NCBI GenBank assembly: GCA_035517115.1
Contig: DATIZL010000010.1
Coordinates: forward strand, 1 to 64,000
Length of the DNA: 64,000 bases
Direction of reading: 5' to 3'
Origin: Hyphomicrobium_A sp035517115
GTDB taxonomy: Bacteria > Pseudomonadota > Alphaproteobacteria > Rhizobiales > Hyphomicrobiaceae
Positions 16,378 to 25,689 of this stretch are shown here, one piece after another. Every line of letters starts with the position of its first letter. The first letter of the stretch is position 1. Position numbers and translations under genes: made by a program. The notes beneath the pieces are model-generated. The model was not told the DNA's origin and did not search any database. It saw only the letters and a list, made by a program, of their open reading frames with translations.

Positions 16378-17454
16378 ATGAGCGCCAACGCACCCGAGAT
16401 GAAGAAGCTCGAAGCGGAGCTTCTGAATGAAATCACCGGCACGGCCGACCTTGCGACCCTTGAGCAGGTGCGCGTCGCCGCGCTCGGCAAGAAGGGGCGC
16501 GTCTCCGAGCTCATGGCACGCTTGGGCTCCATGGCGCCGGAGGAGCGCAAGGCCTTCGGGCAGGCGGTCAACGAGTTGAAGGGCTGCGTTACGGACGCGC
16601 TCGAGGTGCGCAAGGGCGCGCTCGAGGTCGAAGCGCTGTCGGCTCGGCTTGCCAATGAGCGCGCCGACGTCACGCTGCCCGTGCGCCCGGGCCCCGTCGC
16701 CGAGGGCCGCATCCACCCGGTCGCGCAGGTGCTCGAGGAGTGCATCGAGATTTTCGCCGACATGGGCTTCGCCGTCGCCGAAGGTCCCGACATCGAGACC
16801 GACGACTTGAACTTCACCAAGCTCAACGTGCCGCCGGAGCATCCGGCGCGCCAAGAGCACGACACTTTCTATTTCCACCCCCAGCCCGACGGCTCGCGCC
16901 TGCTCTTGAGGACGCACACGAGCCCCGTGCAGATCCGCACCATGATGCGCGAGAAGCCGCCCATCCGCGTCATCGCGCCGGGCCGCGTCTACCGCTGCGA
17001 CAGCGATCAGACGCACACGCCCATGTTCCACCAGATCGAGGGCCTCGTCATCGACGAAGAGACCCACATGGGCCACCTGAAATGGGTGCTGGAGGAGTTC
17101 TGCAAGGCGTTCTTCGAGGTGGAGGAGGTGAAGATGCGCTTCCGCGCCTCGCACTTCCCGTTCACGGAGCCGTCGGCCGAGGTCGACATCGGCGCGGAGG
17201 CGATCGGCAAGCCGGGCAAGTGGCTCGAGATCCTCGGCTGCGGGATGGTGCACCCGAACGTGCTCGCAAACTGCGGCCTCGATCCGCAGCGCTACCAGGG
17301 CTTCGCCTTCGGCATGGGGCTCGACCGCATCGCCATGCTGAAGTACGGCATCCCCGATTTGCGCGCCTTCTTCTCCGGCGACCTGCGCTGGCTGCGCCAC
17401 TACGGCTTCTCCGTGCTCGACGTGCCGACGCTAGCGGGCGGGTTGCCGTCATGA
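16378..17454 (+). CDS. pheS: phenylalanine--tRNA ligase alpha subunit
   Basis: The 358-residue catalytic subunit of the alpha2-beta2 enzyme. N-terminal coiled coil (about 1-90), then class II motifs: motif 2 region HDTFYFHPQPDGSRLLLRTHTSPVQIR, followed by RVYRCDSDQTHTPMFHQIEGL, and motif 3 FGMGLDRIAMLKYGI near the end. The ATG at 16378 gives normal length; the frame extends upstream into repeat sequence. Its stop overlaps the pheT start (ATGA), so the two subunits are translationally coupled. Confidence 0.97.
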   Translation: MSANAPEMKKLEAELLNEITGTADLATLEQVRVAALGKKGRVSELMARLGSMAPEERKAFGQAVNELKGCVTDALEVRKGALEVEALSARLANERADVTLPVRPGPVAEGRIHPVAQVLEECIEIFADMGFAVAEGPDIETDDLNFTKLNVPPEHPARQEHDTFYFHPQPDGSRLLLRTHTSPVQIRTMMREKPPIRVIAPGRVYRCDSDQTHTPMFHQIEGLVIDEETHMGHLKWVLEEFCKAFFEVEEVKMRFRASHFPFTEPSAEVDIGAEAIGKPGKWLEILGCGMVHPNVLANCGLDPQRYQGFAFGMGLDRIAMLKYGIPDLRAFFSGDLRWLRHYGFSVLDVPTLAGGLPS

Positions 17455-19883
17455 GGTTCACGCTGGCATGGCTGAAGGATCACCTCGACACCAAGGCGTC
17501 GCTCGAGGAGATCACGGCCAAGCTCTCCGCCATCGGGCTCGAGGTCGAGGGCGTCGAGGACCCCGCGGCGAAGCTTTCCGCCTTCACCATCGCGCGCGTG
17601 CTCGACGCCAAGCAGCACCCCAACGCGGACCGCCTGCGCGTCGTGCAGGTGGAAATCGCCAAGGGCAAGCCGGCGGTCGAGGTCGTGTGCGGGGCGCCGA
17701 ACGCGCGCGCCGGCATGGTCGCCGTGTTCGCGCCGCTCGGCACCTTCATCCCCGGTACCGGCATCACGCTCGAGAAGAAGCCCGTGCGCGGCATCGTCTC
17801 CAATGGCATGCTGGTGTCGGAGCGCGAGCTCGAGCTGTCGGACGCGCACGAGGGCATCATCGATCTGCCGGCCGAGATGGCAGGCAAGGTCGGCGAGCGC
17901 TACGTCGATGCGCTCGGCCTCGCCGATCCCGTCATCGAGGTGAAGCTGACGCCCAACCGCCCCGACTGCACGGGCGTGCGCGGGATCGCGCGCGACCTCG
18001 CCGCCGCCGGTCTCGGCAAGCTCAAGCCCGAGCCCAAGCTCGGCAAGGTCGAAGGCACGTTCGACAGCCCCGTCGCCATCAAGCTCGAGTTCACCAAGGA
18101 CACGGCCGATGCCTGTCCCGTGTTCGCCGGGCGCTACGTCAAGGGCGTGAAGAACGGCCCGTCGCCCGCGTGGCTGCAGAACCGGCTTAAGGCAGTCGGC
18201 CTGCGCCCCATCAACGCGCTTGTCGACGTGACGAACTACATCAGCCAGGACCGCGGTCGGCCCCTGCACGTCTACGACGCCGACAAGCTGAAAGGCGCGG
18301 TGCGCGCGCGCCTCGGCAAGAGCGGCGAGAAATTCCTCGGTCTCGACGGCAAGGAGCACGTGGTCGACGATACCATGTGCGTCATCGCCGACGACAATGG
18401 CCCGCTCGGGCTTGGCGGCATCATCGGCGGCGAAGCCTCGGGCTCGACCGAGGCCACCAAGAACGTCCTCATCGAATGCGCCTACTTCGATCCGCAGCGC
18501 ACCGCCGCAACGGGACGCAAGACCGGGCCGATGACGGACGCGCGCTACCGCTTCGAGCGCGGCGTCGATCCCGCCTCCGAGCTGCCGGGCCTCGACCTCG
18601 CCACCGATATGATCCTCAAGCTCACGGGCGGCGATCCGTCGAAGGCAAAGGTTGCCGGCAAACAGCCGGTTGCGAAGCGCACCATCCCTTTCGAGCTGTC
18701 GCGCGTCGAGAAGCTCACCGGCTTGAGGCTCAAGGACAGCGAGATCAAGGGCATCCTCGAGAAGCTCGGCTGTGAGCTGGAGGAGAAGGCCAGAGGCTTC
18801 AAGGTCACGGTGCCCACGTGGCGCCCCGATCTGCACGGCCCCTCCGATCTCGTCGAGGAGGTCGTGCGCATCGCCGGCCTCGATCGTATACCAGCGACTC
18901 CGCTCCCGCGCGCGGACGGCGTCGCCCGCCCTGTTTTGACCGAGCGCCAGAAGCGCTCGCGCCGGGCGCGTCGCACGCTCGCTGCCCGCGGGCTCGTCGA
19001 GGCGGTGACCTGGTCGTTCATCGCGCGCGCCCACGCGAAGGTGTTCGGCGGGGGTGCGGACGCGCTCGAGCTCGCCAATCCCATCTCGTCCGAGATGTCG
19101 TCTATGCGGCCAAGCTTGCTTCCGGGCCTTCTCGACGCGGTCAAGCGCAACCGCAACCGCGGCTTTGCCGATGCGGCGCTGTTCGAGCTGGGGCAAGCCT
19201 ACCGCGGCGAGGCGCCGGAGGATCAATTCTTGGCGGCGGCGGGCGTTCGCGCCGGAACCGCGAAGCTCATCGGCAGCGGCCGCCATTGGGAGGGCGCCGC
19301 CGCCGAGGTCGACGCGTTCGATGCCAAGGCCGATGTTTTCGCCGCGCTCGGCGCGCTCGGCTTCGACCCCAACAAGGCGCAGATCACGCGCGACGTTCCG
19401 GCCTGGTACCACCCCGGGCGTTCCGGTGTGCTGCGGCTGGGACCCAAGGTCGTGCTCGCGCACTTCGGCGAGCTGCACCCGGCCACGCTGAAAGCGCTCG
19501 ACGTGAGCGGTCCCGCCGTCGGCTTCGAGATCTTCCTCGACGCCCTGCCGGCGCAAAAGGCAAAGAGCCGGGCCAAGCCGCCGCTCGAGGCGGCGGACCT
19601 TTTGCCCGTGCACCGTGACTTCGCCTTCGTCCTCGACGCCTCCGTCGCGGCGGCCGATGTGGTGCGCGCCGCCCAAGGCGCCGACAAGGCACTGATCGAG
19701 GCCGTGTCGGTGTTCGACGTGTTCGAGGGCGGGGCGCTCGCCGGCGAGGGCAAGAAGTCGCTCGCCATCGAGGTGATCCTGCAACCCAAGACCGAGACGC
19801 TCACGGACAAGGACATCGAGGCGGTTGCGCAGAAGATCATCGCCGCGGTGAAGGCTGCGACCGGCGGCGAGATTCGCGGCTAG
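17451..19883 (+). CDS. pheT: phenylalanine--tRNA ligase beta subunit
   Basis: The 810-residue beta subunit. Seen in order: an N-terminal tRNA-binding OB fold (about 39-150, VVCGAPNARAGMVAVFAPLG), the B3/B4 editing region (GRYVKGVKNGPSPAWLQNRL), B5, a class II-like core and the C-terminal anticodon-binding FDX-ACB domain (LLPVHRDFAFVLDASV). It overlaps pheS by 4 nt. The frame is open 0.7 kb upstream, but the ATG at 17451 starts the conserved sequence MRFTLAWLKDHLDT. Confidence 0.97.
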   Translation: MRFTLAWLKDHLDTKASLEEITAKLSAIGLEVEGVEDPAAKLSAFTIARVLDAKQHPNADRLRVVQVEIAKGKPAVEVVCGAPNARAGMVAVFAPLGTFIPGTGITLEKKPVRGIVSNGMLVSERELELSDAHEGIIDLPAEMAGKVGERYVDALGLADPVIEVKLTPNRPDCTGVRGIARDLAAAGLGKLKPEPKLGKVEGTFDSPVAIKLEFTKDTADACPVFAGRYVKGVKNGPSPAWLQNRLKAVGLRPINALVDVTNYISQDRGRPLHVYDADKLKGAVRARLGKSGEKFLGLDGKEHVVDDTMCVIADDNGPLGLGGIIGGEASGSTEATKNVLIECAYFDPQRTAATGRKTGPMTDARYRFERGVDPASELPGLDLATDMILKLTGGDPSKAKVAGKQPVAKRTIPFELSRVEKLTGLRLKDSEIKGILEKLGCELEEKARGFKVTVPTWRPDLHGPSDLVEEVVRIAGLDRIPATPLPRADGVARPVLTERQKRSRRARRTLAARGLVEAVTWSFIARAHAKVFGGGADALELANPISSEMSSMRPSLLPGLLDAVKRNRNRGFADAALFELGQAYRGEAPEDQFLAAAGVRAGTAKLIGSGRHWEGAAAEVDAFDAKADVFAALGALGFDPNKAQITRDVPAWYHPGRSGVLRLGPKVVLAHFGELHPATLKALDVSGPAVGFEIFLDALPAQKAKSRAKPPLEAADLLPVHRDFAFVLDASVAAADVVRAAQGADKALIEAVSVFDVFEGGALAGEGKKSLAIEVILQPKTETLTDKDIEAVAQKIIAAVKAATGGEIRG

Positions 19884-19953
19884 CCGCGGCGTTAGAGAAA
19901 TGTCAGGATTTGCACGTTTCCGTAGCGCCCGAGCGCCAATGGAGCCAACGCAA

Positions 19954-20109
19954 ATGGAAACGCACCACAAGCTCATCGTAGCCGGTTTCATCGCCTGCAT
20001 GATCGCCGCGCTCGCCTACGTGTTCGTGTTCGCGGACATCTCCTTCGTCAAGCAGCCGGTCCAGGTCGACGGGGCCGTCACTCCGCCGCCGGCGCCGCCT
20101 GCGCAGTAA
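19954..20109 (+). CDS. small membrane protein of unknown function
   Basis: A 51-residue frame with one transmembrane helix (LIVAGFIACMIAALAYVFVFA, about 6-26) and a short tail ending in PPPAPPAQ. GGAG lies 9 nt before the ATG at 19954; upstream in-frame ATGs at 19939 and 19900 are possible. It follows pheT by 70 nt on the same strand. No family recognised; it has the look of a real single-pass mini-protein, but length limits certainty. Confidence 0.45.
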   Translation: METHHKLIVAGFIACMIAALAYVFVFADISFVKQPVQVDGAVTPPPAPPAQ

Positions 20110-20284
20110 CCGCCGCAGATTGCGCGCATTTCGCGCACTACCGCGGGCGTAATGCAAACCATAGCCATCTCGTATTCCTCTTTGCGCTAGCTATGTCGTG
20201 CGCAAGCCGCCGACGCCGCATCGCACTCAGATGTGCCCCGGTGCTATAAGCGGCCGCATTGCATTTAAGGAAAGGTGTCGCGCG

Positions 20285-21646
20285 ATGAACGAGATGAACC
20301 CAGCCACCGCAAAGGTGATGCCGATGGGCGCCGACAGCGGCCTCCCTCACATCATCGTCGTGGGCGGCGGTGCCGGGGGCCTCGAGCTCGCGACGCGGCT
20401 TGGCGACAAGCTCGGCAAGAGAGGCAATGCCAAGATCTCGCTGGTCGAGAAGTTCCGCACCCACATCTGGAAGCCGCTCCTGCACGAGATCGCCGCCGGC
20501 AGCATGGATGTCTCCCGCTACGAGCTGCCCTATCAGGCGCAGGGCTACTGGCACGGGTTCCAGTTCCGCTACGGCGAGATGACCGGCATCGACCGCAAGA
20601 AGCAGCTCGTGTTCCTCGCCGCCACCTACGACGAGGAAGGCCGCGAGATCACGCCCGTGCGCTCCTTCAAGTACGACACCCTGGTCATCGCCATCGGCTG
20701 CGTCGGCAACGCCTTCAACACGCCGGGCGTCAAGGAGCACGCCATCATGCTCGACACCCCGGAGGAGGCCGAGCGCTTCAACCGGCGGCTGATCAACGCC
20801 TGCGTGCGCGCGTTCGCTCAGGAAGGCCCCGTGCGTCCGGGCCAGCTCGACGTGGCCATCATCGGCGCGGGCGCCACCGGCACCGAGCTTGCCGCCGAGC
20901 TGCACCGCACCGCGCGCGGCCTCGTCGCCTACGGCCTCGACAAGATCAACCCCGAGCAGGACATCAAGATCACGCTCATCGAGGGGGCGCCCCGCATCGT
21001 GCCGGCGCTGCCCGAGCGCATCTCCAAGGGCGTGGCCGAGGTCCTGCGCGGGCTCCACGTCGACATCAAGACCGGCTCGCGCGTGGTCGAGGTCACCGAC
21101 AAGGGCGTCAAGCTGCAGAACGGCGAGTTCATCCCGTCCGAGCTCGTCGTGTGGGCGGCCGGCGTCAAGGGGCCGGACGTGCTCTCGCACCTCGACGGGC
21201 TCGAGGTGTCGAAGGACGGCCGGCTCGTCGTCACCGACACGCTGCAGACGACGCGCGACCCGAATATTTTCGCCTTCGGCGACTGCGCCTATCTGGTGCC
21301 GAAGGGCGAGACCGCGCCGATCCCACCGCGCGCGCAGGCCGCGCACCAGGAGGCCTCCCACCTCTACGTCGAGCTGCAGCAGCGCCTGAAGGGCGAGCCG
21401 CTGCAGCCCTTCCACTACCGCGACTTCGGCTCGCTCGTCTCGTTGGGCGAATATTCGACGGTCGGAAGCCTGATGGGCTTCATCGTCGGCAAGAGCTTCT
21501 TCATCGAGGGGCTGTTTGCGCGCCTCATGTATCGCTCGCTCTACAAGATGCACGAGATGGCGCTGCACGGACCGTTCAAAGTCATCCTCGACACGCTCTC
21601 GCGCGTGATCACGCGGCGCACCGAGCCGGTCGTGAAGCTACACTGA
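20285..21646 (+). CDS. ndh: type II NADH dehydrogenase (NDH-2)
   Basis: A 453-residue FAD enzyme that oxidises NADH and passes electrons to quinone without pumping protons. The FAD-binding GGGAGG motif occurs in HIIVVGGGAGGLELATRLG near the N-terminus, the NAD-binding motif is IIGAGATGTELAAEL around residue 195, and the second FAD motif is NIFAFGDCAY. The amphipathic C-terminus (HEMALHGPFKVILDTLSRVI) fits peripheral membrane binding. Start at ATG 20285 with AAGGAAAGG upstream. It stands alone; a compound repeat separates it from the convergent transglycosylase gene. Confidence 0.92.
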   Translation: MNEMNPATAKVMPMGADSGLPHIIVVGGGAGGLELATRLGDKLGKRGNAKISLVEKFRTHIWKPLLHEIAAGSMDVSRYELPYQAQGYWHGFQFRYGEMTGIDRKKQLVFLAATYDEEGREITPVRSFKYDTLVIAIGCVGNAFNTPGVKEHAIMLDTPEEAERFNRRLINACVRAFAQEGPVRPGQLDVAIIGAGATGTELAAELHRTARGLVAYGLDKINPEQDIKITLIEGAPRIVPALPERISKGVAEVLRGLHVDIKTGSRVVEVTDKGVKLQNGEFIPSELVVWAAGVKGPDVLSHLDGLEVSKDGRLVVTDTLQTTRDPNIFAFGDCAYLVPKGETAPIPPRAQAAHQEASHLYVELQQRLKGEPLQPFHYRDFGSLVSLGEYSTVGSLMGFIVGKSFFIEGLFARLMYRSLYKMHEMALHGPFKVILDTLSRVITRRTEPVVKLH

Positions 21647-21723
21647 GGCTTCCCTTAGGGGATAACTTTCGACCGTCGGCTCGACCGCCGGCACGCAGCG
21701 CGGCGAGCAGCTCCGGTGCCCAT

Positions 21724-21842
21724 CCCCTCGCCCCATCGCGTTTGCGATGGGGAGAGAGCTAGGGTGAGGGGCAGCCGCGGTTTGCGACACCAGTTCTGCC
21801 CCTCACCCCAACCCTCTCCCCGCACGCGGGGAGAGGGGGGTT
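21724..21842. repeat. compound palindromic repeat, family C copy 1
   Basis: Two complementary blocks: CCCCTCGCCCCATCGCG/TTTGCGATGGGG with GGGTGAGGGG (21724-21771), and CCCCTCACCCCAACCC followed by CTCTCCCCGC/GCGGGGAGAG (21799-21840). The blocks can also pair with each other. It lies between the convergent ndh and transglycosylase genes, where it may end transcription in both directions. Confidence 0.8.
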
Positions 21843-21844
21843 GA

Positions 21845-23263
21845 TCAACCCCCGCCGCGCACCGCCGCGAGCAGCTCCGGCGTCGGATAGGAATCCGCCG
21901 GCATCTTGAGCTTCATCTGCATGTCCTTCACCGCCGTGCGCGTCTTCTGCCCGGCGAGACCGTCGATCTTGCCGACGTCGTAGCCGCGCTTGGCGAGCAG
22001 CCCCTGCAGCTCCTGCGTCTGCAGGCGATCGAGACCCACGATGGGGCCGCGGCCGCGGCCCATCACCGGAGCGCCGTCGATGCGCGTGGCGAGATAGGCG
22101 GCCGTCGTCGCGTAGTTGAGCGACTGGTTCCACTGCGTGTAGACGTCGAAGTTCGGGTAGGCGAGGAAAGCCGGCCCGTTGCGCCCCATCGGCAGCAGCA
22201 GCGAGGCCGTGAGGTTCGACTTCGGCAGCGGGCTGCCGTCGACGCGGCGCACGCCCCAGGCCGACCACTTGTCGAGCGGGTGCTTGATGAGCAGGTCCGC
22301 CTCCTGCCAGGGAAGGTCGGCCGTCAGCCGCACCTCCTCGAGCCACGGCTCCCCGGCGCGCCAGCCGAGATTGTGCATGTAGTTCGCGGTCGAGCCGATG
22401 ACGTCGGCGTCGCTGCGGAACAGGTCGGGGTGGCCGCTGCCGTCGTAGTCGATGGCGTAGTCCAAATAGCGCGTGGGCAAAAATTGCGTCTGGCCTATCT
22501 CGCCGGCCCACGATCCGATCATCTCCGATGGGCTCATGTCGCCGCGGTCGATGATCTGCAGCGCCGCCATGAGCTCGTCGTTGAACATCTCGGTGCGCCG
22601 GCAGTCGTAGGCGAGCGTGACCAGCGCGGGCATGATGGGGAACTTGCCCATGCCGGCGCCGAAGTCGCTCTCGAGCGCCCAGAAACCGGTGATCACCGAG
22701 GCGGGCACGCCGAAGTCCTTCTGCACGCGGTCGAAGGTCGCCTTGTTCTCGGCGACCTTGCGCCGGCTGCTCTGCACGCGGTTGGGGGTGGCGAGCTTGG
22801 CCTGGAAGTCGAGGAAGGTCTGCGCAAAGAAGCTCTGCTGGCGATCGCGTGCGATGACGCTCGAATTGAGCGTCTGGCCGCCGAGCGCGGCCGCAATCGT
22901 CCGCTGGCTGATGCCCTGCGCGGCGGCCTTGCGCCTGAAGGCATCGAGCCAAGTCGCGAAGTTGCCGGTGTTCTTGCAGTTCTCGTGCGGCGGCGGTGGG
23001 AGCGGGCGCTTGGGCGGATGCGTGCCGACGTCCCCCGCCGTGGTTTGCGCGGACGGCGCCGCCGGAGCGGGAGTCGCGGCGGGAGGCGCTGTTGCATCGG
23101 GTGACGGCGCGACGGGCGCCACCGGTGCCTTAGGGGCAGCTTTGGCCTTCTTGGTCTTCTTCACCGGGGGCGGCGTGTCGGTGACCTGGGCTCCCGCCGG
23201 ACCGACCGCCGCAGTTGCGATCAGCAGTGCGGCCATCGCCGCGCAAAGCTTCAAAGCGTGCAT
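21845..23263 (-). CDS. lytic murein transglycosylase, MltB type, with peptidoglycan-binding domain
   Basis: A 472-residue exported enzyme that cleaves the MurNAc-GlcNAc bond of peptidoglycan, forming 1,6-anhydro ends. Signal peptide about 1-25; Lys/Pro/Ala-rich linker about 30-95; SLT_2 catalytic domain about 105-400 with the catalytic glutamate in FWALESDFGAGMG; C-terminal PG_binding_1 domain about 410-470 (LQGLLAKRGYDVGKIDGLAG). A Cys precedes FATWL, but no lipobox is seen at the N-terminus, so it is probably soluble and periplasmic rather than a lipoprotein. Confidence 0.93.
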   Translation of the reverse strand: MHALKLCAAMAALLIATAAVGPAGAQVTDTPPPVKKTKKAKAAPKAPVAPVAPSPDATAPPAATPAPAAPSAQTTAGDVGTHPPKRPLPPPPHENCKNTGNFATWLDAFRRKAAAQGISQRTIAAALGGQTLNSSVIARDRQQSFFAQTFLDFQAKLATPNRVQSSRRKVAENKATFDRVQKDFGVPASVITGFWALESDFGAGMGKFPIMPALVTLAYDCRRTEMFNDELMAALQIIDRGDMSPSEMIGSWAGEIGQTQFLPTRYLDYAIDYDGSGHPDLFRSDADVIGSTANYMHNLGWRAGEPWLEEVRLTADLPWQEADLLIKHPLDKWSAWGVRRVDGSPLPKSNLTASLLLPMGRNGPAFLAYPNFDVYTQWNQSLNYATTAAYLATRIDGAPVMGRGRGPIVGLDRLQTQELQGLLAKRGYDVGKIDGLAGQKTRTAVKDMQMKLKMPADSYPTPELLAAVRGGG

Positions 23264-23445
23264 CGCCGTTCCTTCGGCTCATTGGCCTCAAATTGCCGGG
23301 AAACTCATGCCTGTCGATGTGGCCGCGTCAAGACAAAGGCTTAAGGGTGCGCTGCTTCGCGCAACAAAGGCCCAAGTATTATGGCGATTCCGCGCGCTCC
23401 GGGAATAAGTGCGCGAAGCCGGTTGGAAGCGCTCGAGAAGATTCT

Positions 23446-24402
23446 CTAGGCACTGCCGATCAGGATGCCGGCGGCGAACACGATGAGGCCGCCCACCACC
23501 ACCTCGAAGGCCGCGCGCAGGAAGCGGGTGTCCATGTAGCGCGAGCGGATCCACGCGATCGCCCACAGCTCGATCAGCACCACGGAAACGGCGATGCCGG
23601 TCGCCACGCGGAAGTTGGAGATGAGGTAGGGCAGCGTGTGCCCAATGCCGCCGACCGAGGTCATGAGTCCGGTGACGCCGCCGCGCAGCCACGGGTGACC
23701 GCGCCCGGTGAGCGTGCCGTCATCGGAGAGCGCCTCGGCGAACCCCATCGAGATGCCGGCGCCGACCGAGGCAGCGAGCCCGACGAGGAACGTCTGCCAC
23801 GTGTTCATCGTCGCGAACGCCGCGGCAAACAGCGGCGCCAACGTCGACACCGAGCCGTCCATCAGGCCCGCGAGCCCCGGCTGCACGATCTGCAGCACGA
23901 ACATGCGCCGCTGCACCTCCGCTTCGGAGGCGCGCGATTCGCGGGTTAAGTGCTTCTCGCCGAGCTTCTGCGCCAAGCTCTCGTGGCCTGCTTCGGCGGC
24001 GGCGAGATCGCCCAAGAGCTTGCGCACGCCGGCGTCGGTGGCGCGCTCGGCCGCGCGCTCGTAGAACTGCCGCGTCTCGAACTCGCGCTCCTCCGCCTGG
24101 TGGCGCACCTTGTCGAGCCCCAACGGCCGCACCATCCAGATCGGCTTGTGCTGCACGAAGCCGCGCACGTCCTGGCGGCGGATCAGGGGAATGTGCTCGC
24201 CGAAGCGGGCCCGATAGAGCTCGATCAGCCGGCGGCGGTGCTCGTTCTCCTCGGCCGCCATGTCGGTGAAGACCTTGGCGGAGGCGGGATAGTGCTCGGC
24301 GAGGCCGTGCGCGTACTCGAGGTAGACGCGGGCGTCCTCCTCCTCGAGCGAGACGGCGAGCGCGAGAATCTCTTGCTCGCTCAAATCCGCGAAGTTGCGC
24401 AC
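23446..24402 (-). CDS. mbfA: MbfA membrane-bound ferritin-like iron exporter
   Basis: A 318-residue two-domain protein: an N-terminal ferritin-like (rubrerythrin) domain (about 1-155) with metal-binding carboxylates in LEEEDARVYLEYAHGL and EENEHRR, and EAGHES, and a C-terminal VIT1/CCC1-like membrane domain (about 170-318). This is the MbfA architecture of Bradyrhizobium and Agrobacterium, where it exports iron and protects against iron and peroxide stress, and where Irr represses it under low iron. A perfect Irr-box-like palindrome lies 30 nt upstream of the ATG (24432-24448), supporting the assignment. Confidence 0.92.
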   Translation of the reverse strand: MRNFADLSEQEILALAVSLEEEDARVYLEYAHGLAEHYPASAKVFTDMAAEENEHRRRLIELYRARFGEHIPLIRRQDVRGFVQHKPIWMVRPLGLDKVRHQAEEREFETRQFYERAAERATDAGVRKLLGDLAAAEAGHESLAQKLGEKHLTRESRASEAEVQRRMFVLQIVQPGLAGLMDGSVSTLAPLFAAAFATMNTWQTFLVGLAASVGAGISMGFAEALSDDGTLTGRGHPWLRGGVTGLMTSVGGIGHTLPYLISNFRVATGIAVSVVLIELWAIAWIRSRYMDTRFLRAAFEVVVGGLIVFAAGILIGSA

Positions 24403-24431
24403 GCGTGCCCCCTTTCTGTTGGCTCTCCTTC

Positions 24432-24448
24432 TTTAGAATAATTCTAAA
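24432..24448. promoter_or_regulatory. Irr-box (iron control element) candidate upstream of mbfA
   Basis: A perfect interrupted palindrome TTTAGAATAATTCTAAA lies 30-46 nt upstream of the mbfA start. This matches the iron control element bound by the alphaproteobacterial iron regulator Irr. Its closeness to the start codon fits repression. It also stands out as AT-rich in GC-rich DNA. Confidence 0.85.
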
Positions 24449-24605
24449 TGCTGACTTGGCAAGCCGCGCCGCTCTACCCGTTGTCATCCCGGATGCCGTC
24501 ATGGCGGAGCGTCATGGCGAAGCCATGCTCCGCCTGGACCTCCCCTGGACCTTCGCATGCACGCGCCAGCGGAGGCTATCCGGAGCCAGCACCCGCGCTC
24601 TGCCT

Positions 24606-24743
24606 TGTCATCCTCGGATTTAGTCCGAGGATCCAGCTCTCCGTTGGCGCCCTGCGGGTGACGGCGTGGCGAGCGTCGCAACCTTCACTCCCTGTAGGCA
24701 GACCGTTGAGCCGTGGGCCCTCGGGACAAGCCCGAGGGTGACA
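24606..24743. repeat. compound palindromic repeat, family A copy 2
   Basis: Inverted 30-nt arms at 24606-24635 (TGTCATCCTCGG...GATCCA) and 24714-24743 (TGGGCCCTCGGG...GGGTGACA), separated by 78 nt. Arm length and end sequences match the other three copies, while the spacer differs. Confidence 0.85.
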
Positions 24744-24769
24744 TCTGAGCAAGCGTCCGCCGCCGACCG

Positions 24770-24892
24770 TCCCCTCTCCCCGGTGGGGAGAGGGTTAGGG
24801 TGTGGGGGGACCACCCCTGAAAGCGAAGCGCCCCACACCCGGCTGTCGCGCTCAACGCGCGTCCAGCCGACCTCTCCCTTTGGGAGAGGTGA
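24770..24892. repeat. compound palindromic repeat, family C copy 2
   Basis: CCCCTCTCCCCGG/TGGGGAGAGGG with GGGTGTGGGG (24770-24810), then the complementary CCCCACACCC (24831-24840) and a second hairpin CCTCTCCC/GGGAGAGG (24871-24889). Same design as copy 1 near 21.8 kb. Confidence 0.75.
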
Positions 24893-25416
24893 GTCACGGC
24901 TCCGCCGCCTCGCGGGCATAACCCCGAGGTTTCAAAGAGCGAGGGAGCGCGGGCGCCGAGCGGCCGCCATCCGATTTTTAATCCGGCAGCCTTTCGGCGC
25001 CCGCGGCGGTGTTCTATGCAGGCCGAGGGCGCGATACACATACGCGAAGCGAGCCTCTGGTCCCACCCGGCTGCTCAGAGTCCGGGCTCTCGTCGTTCGC
25101 GGGACCATCGGGCGGCTGCGCTTGCCAACCCGGAATTCGAGTTGGGGCGCCGCTCGCGACGGGCTGCCGTGCGTTCCGTGGAGGTGCACAGCCTCGAGTC
25201 ACCTGCCCCGGCCCTCTGAGGGAGCGAACCTCGCGACGGCGCTGCGAACGGGCAACGCCGCCTCGAGCCGGGCACCGGCCCTGCCCCGCGTCGGCCGCTC
25301 AGCTGATGCGTCCCATGACGGGCAGGGTTGCGATCATGATACGCGCGTCGCGGAGCGCGGGGATTAGTTTCGTGCGAGTAAGCTCGCTCGCCCGGCATGA
25401 CACCAAAGGGAGACGC

Positions 25417-25689
25417 TCATTGGCAGGTCTGCTCGAGCCGCCATCCGGTGACGCGGCAGCGCTCGCGGCCCTGCGCGTCGGTAGCGCACGTGCGGTTGGG
25501 GTAGCGCTTGTAGGAGCAGTAGTAGTCGGGGAACAGGAACCCTTCGTAGCCGCGCACGGGCCCCTTGGTCTCGTAGGTTTCCGAGTAGTAGGGCTTGACG
25601 TAGCGGGCTTGCGCTCCGCCGGCTGCGAGGAGGGGAACGGCAAGGGCAAGCGCGGCGAGAACCGCTGCGCCGTGGGTCGATGCGATCAT
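25417..25689 (-). CDS. small secreted protein with four cysteines, unknown function
   Basis: A 90-residue exported protein: signal peptide about 1-27 (AAVLAALALAVPLLAAGGAQA), then a Tyr-rich mature part (YVKPYYSETYETKGPVRGYE) and four cysteines (YYCSY, RTCAT, ERCRV, QTC). GGAGG lies just before the ATG at 25689; the frame is open further upstream, but the ATG starts the signal peptide. It is divergent from the PQQ dehydrogenase gene with 278 nt between. No family is recognised. Confidence 0.65.
   Translation of the reverse strand: MIASTHGAAVLAALALAVPLLAAGGAQARYVKPYYSETYETKGPVRGYEGFLFPDYYCSYKRYPNRTCATDAQGRERCRVTGWRLEQTCQ

Larger units (their letters stand above)
24403..25416. other. 1-kb gene-poor region holding the mbfA control region and repeats
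   Basis: No convincing gene is seen here. The region holds the Irr box (24432-24448), an imperfect inverted repeat around 24501-24537 (GGCGGAGC...GCTCCGCC), family A copy 2 (24606-24743) and family C copy 2 (24770-24892). Open frames of up to 233 codons cover it on both strands, but they read through the repeats and show no family signature. From 24900 to 25416 I see only unstructured GC-rich sequence. Confidence 0.6.

Noticed and set aside
17400..20000. 866-codon minus-strand frame across pheT
   Set aside because: Antisense shadow of pheT; composition dominated by Arg, Leu and Val with no motif.
24666..25367. 233-codon plus-strand frame downstream of mbfA
   Set aside because: It reads through repeat families A and C and shows no signal or domain, so it is repeat-derived.
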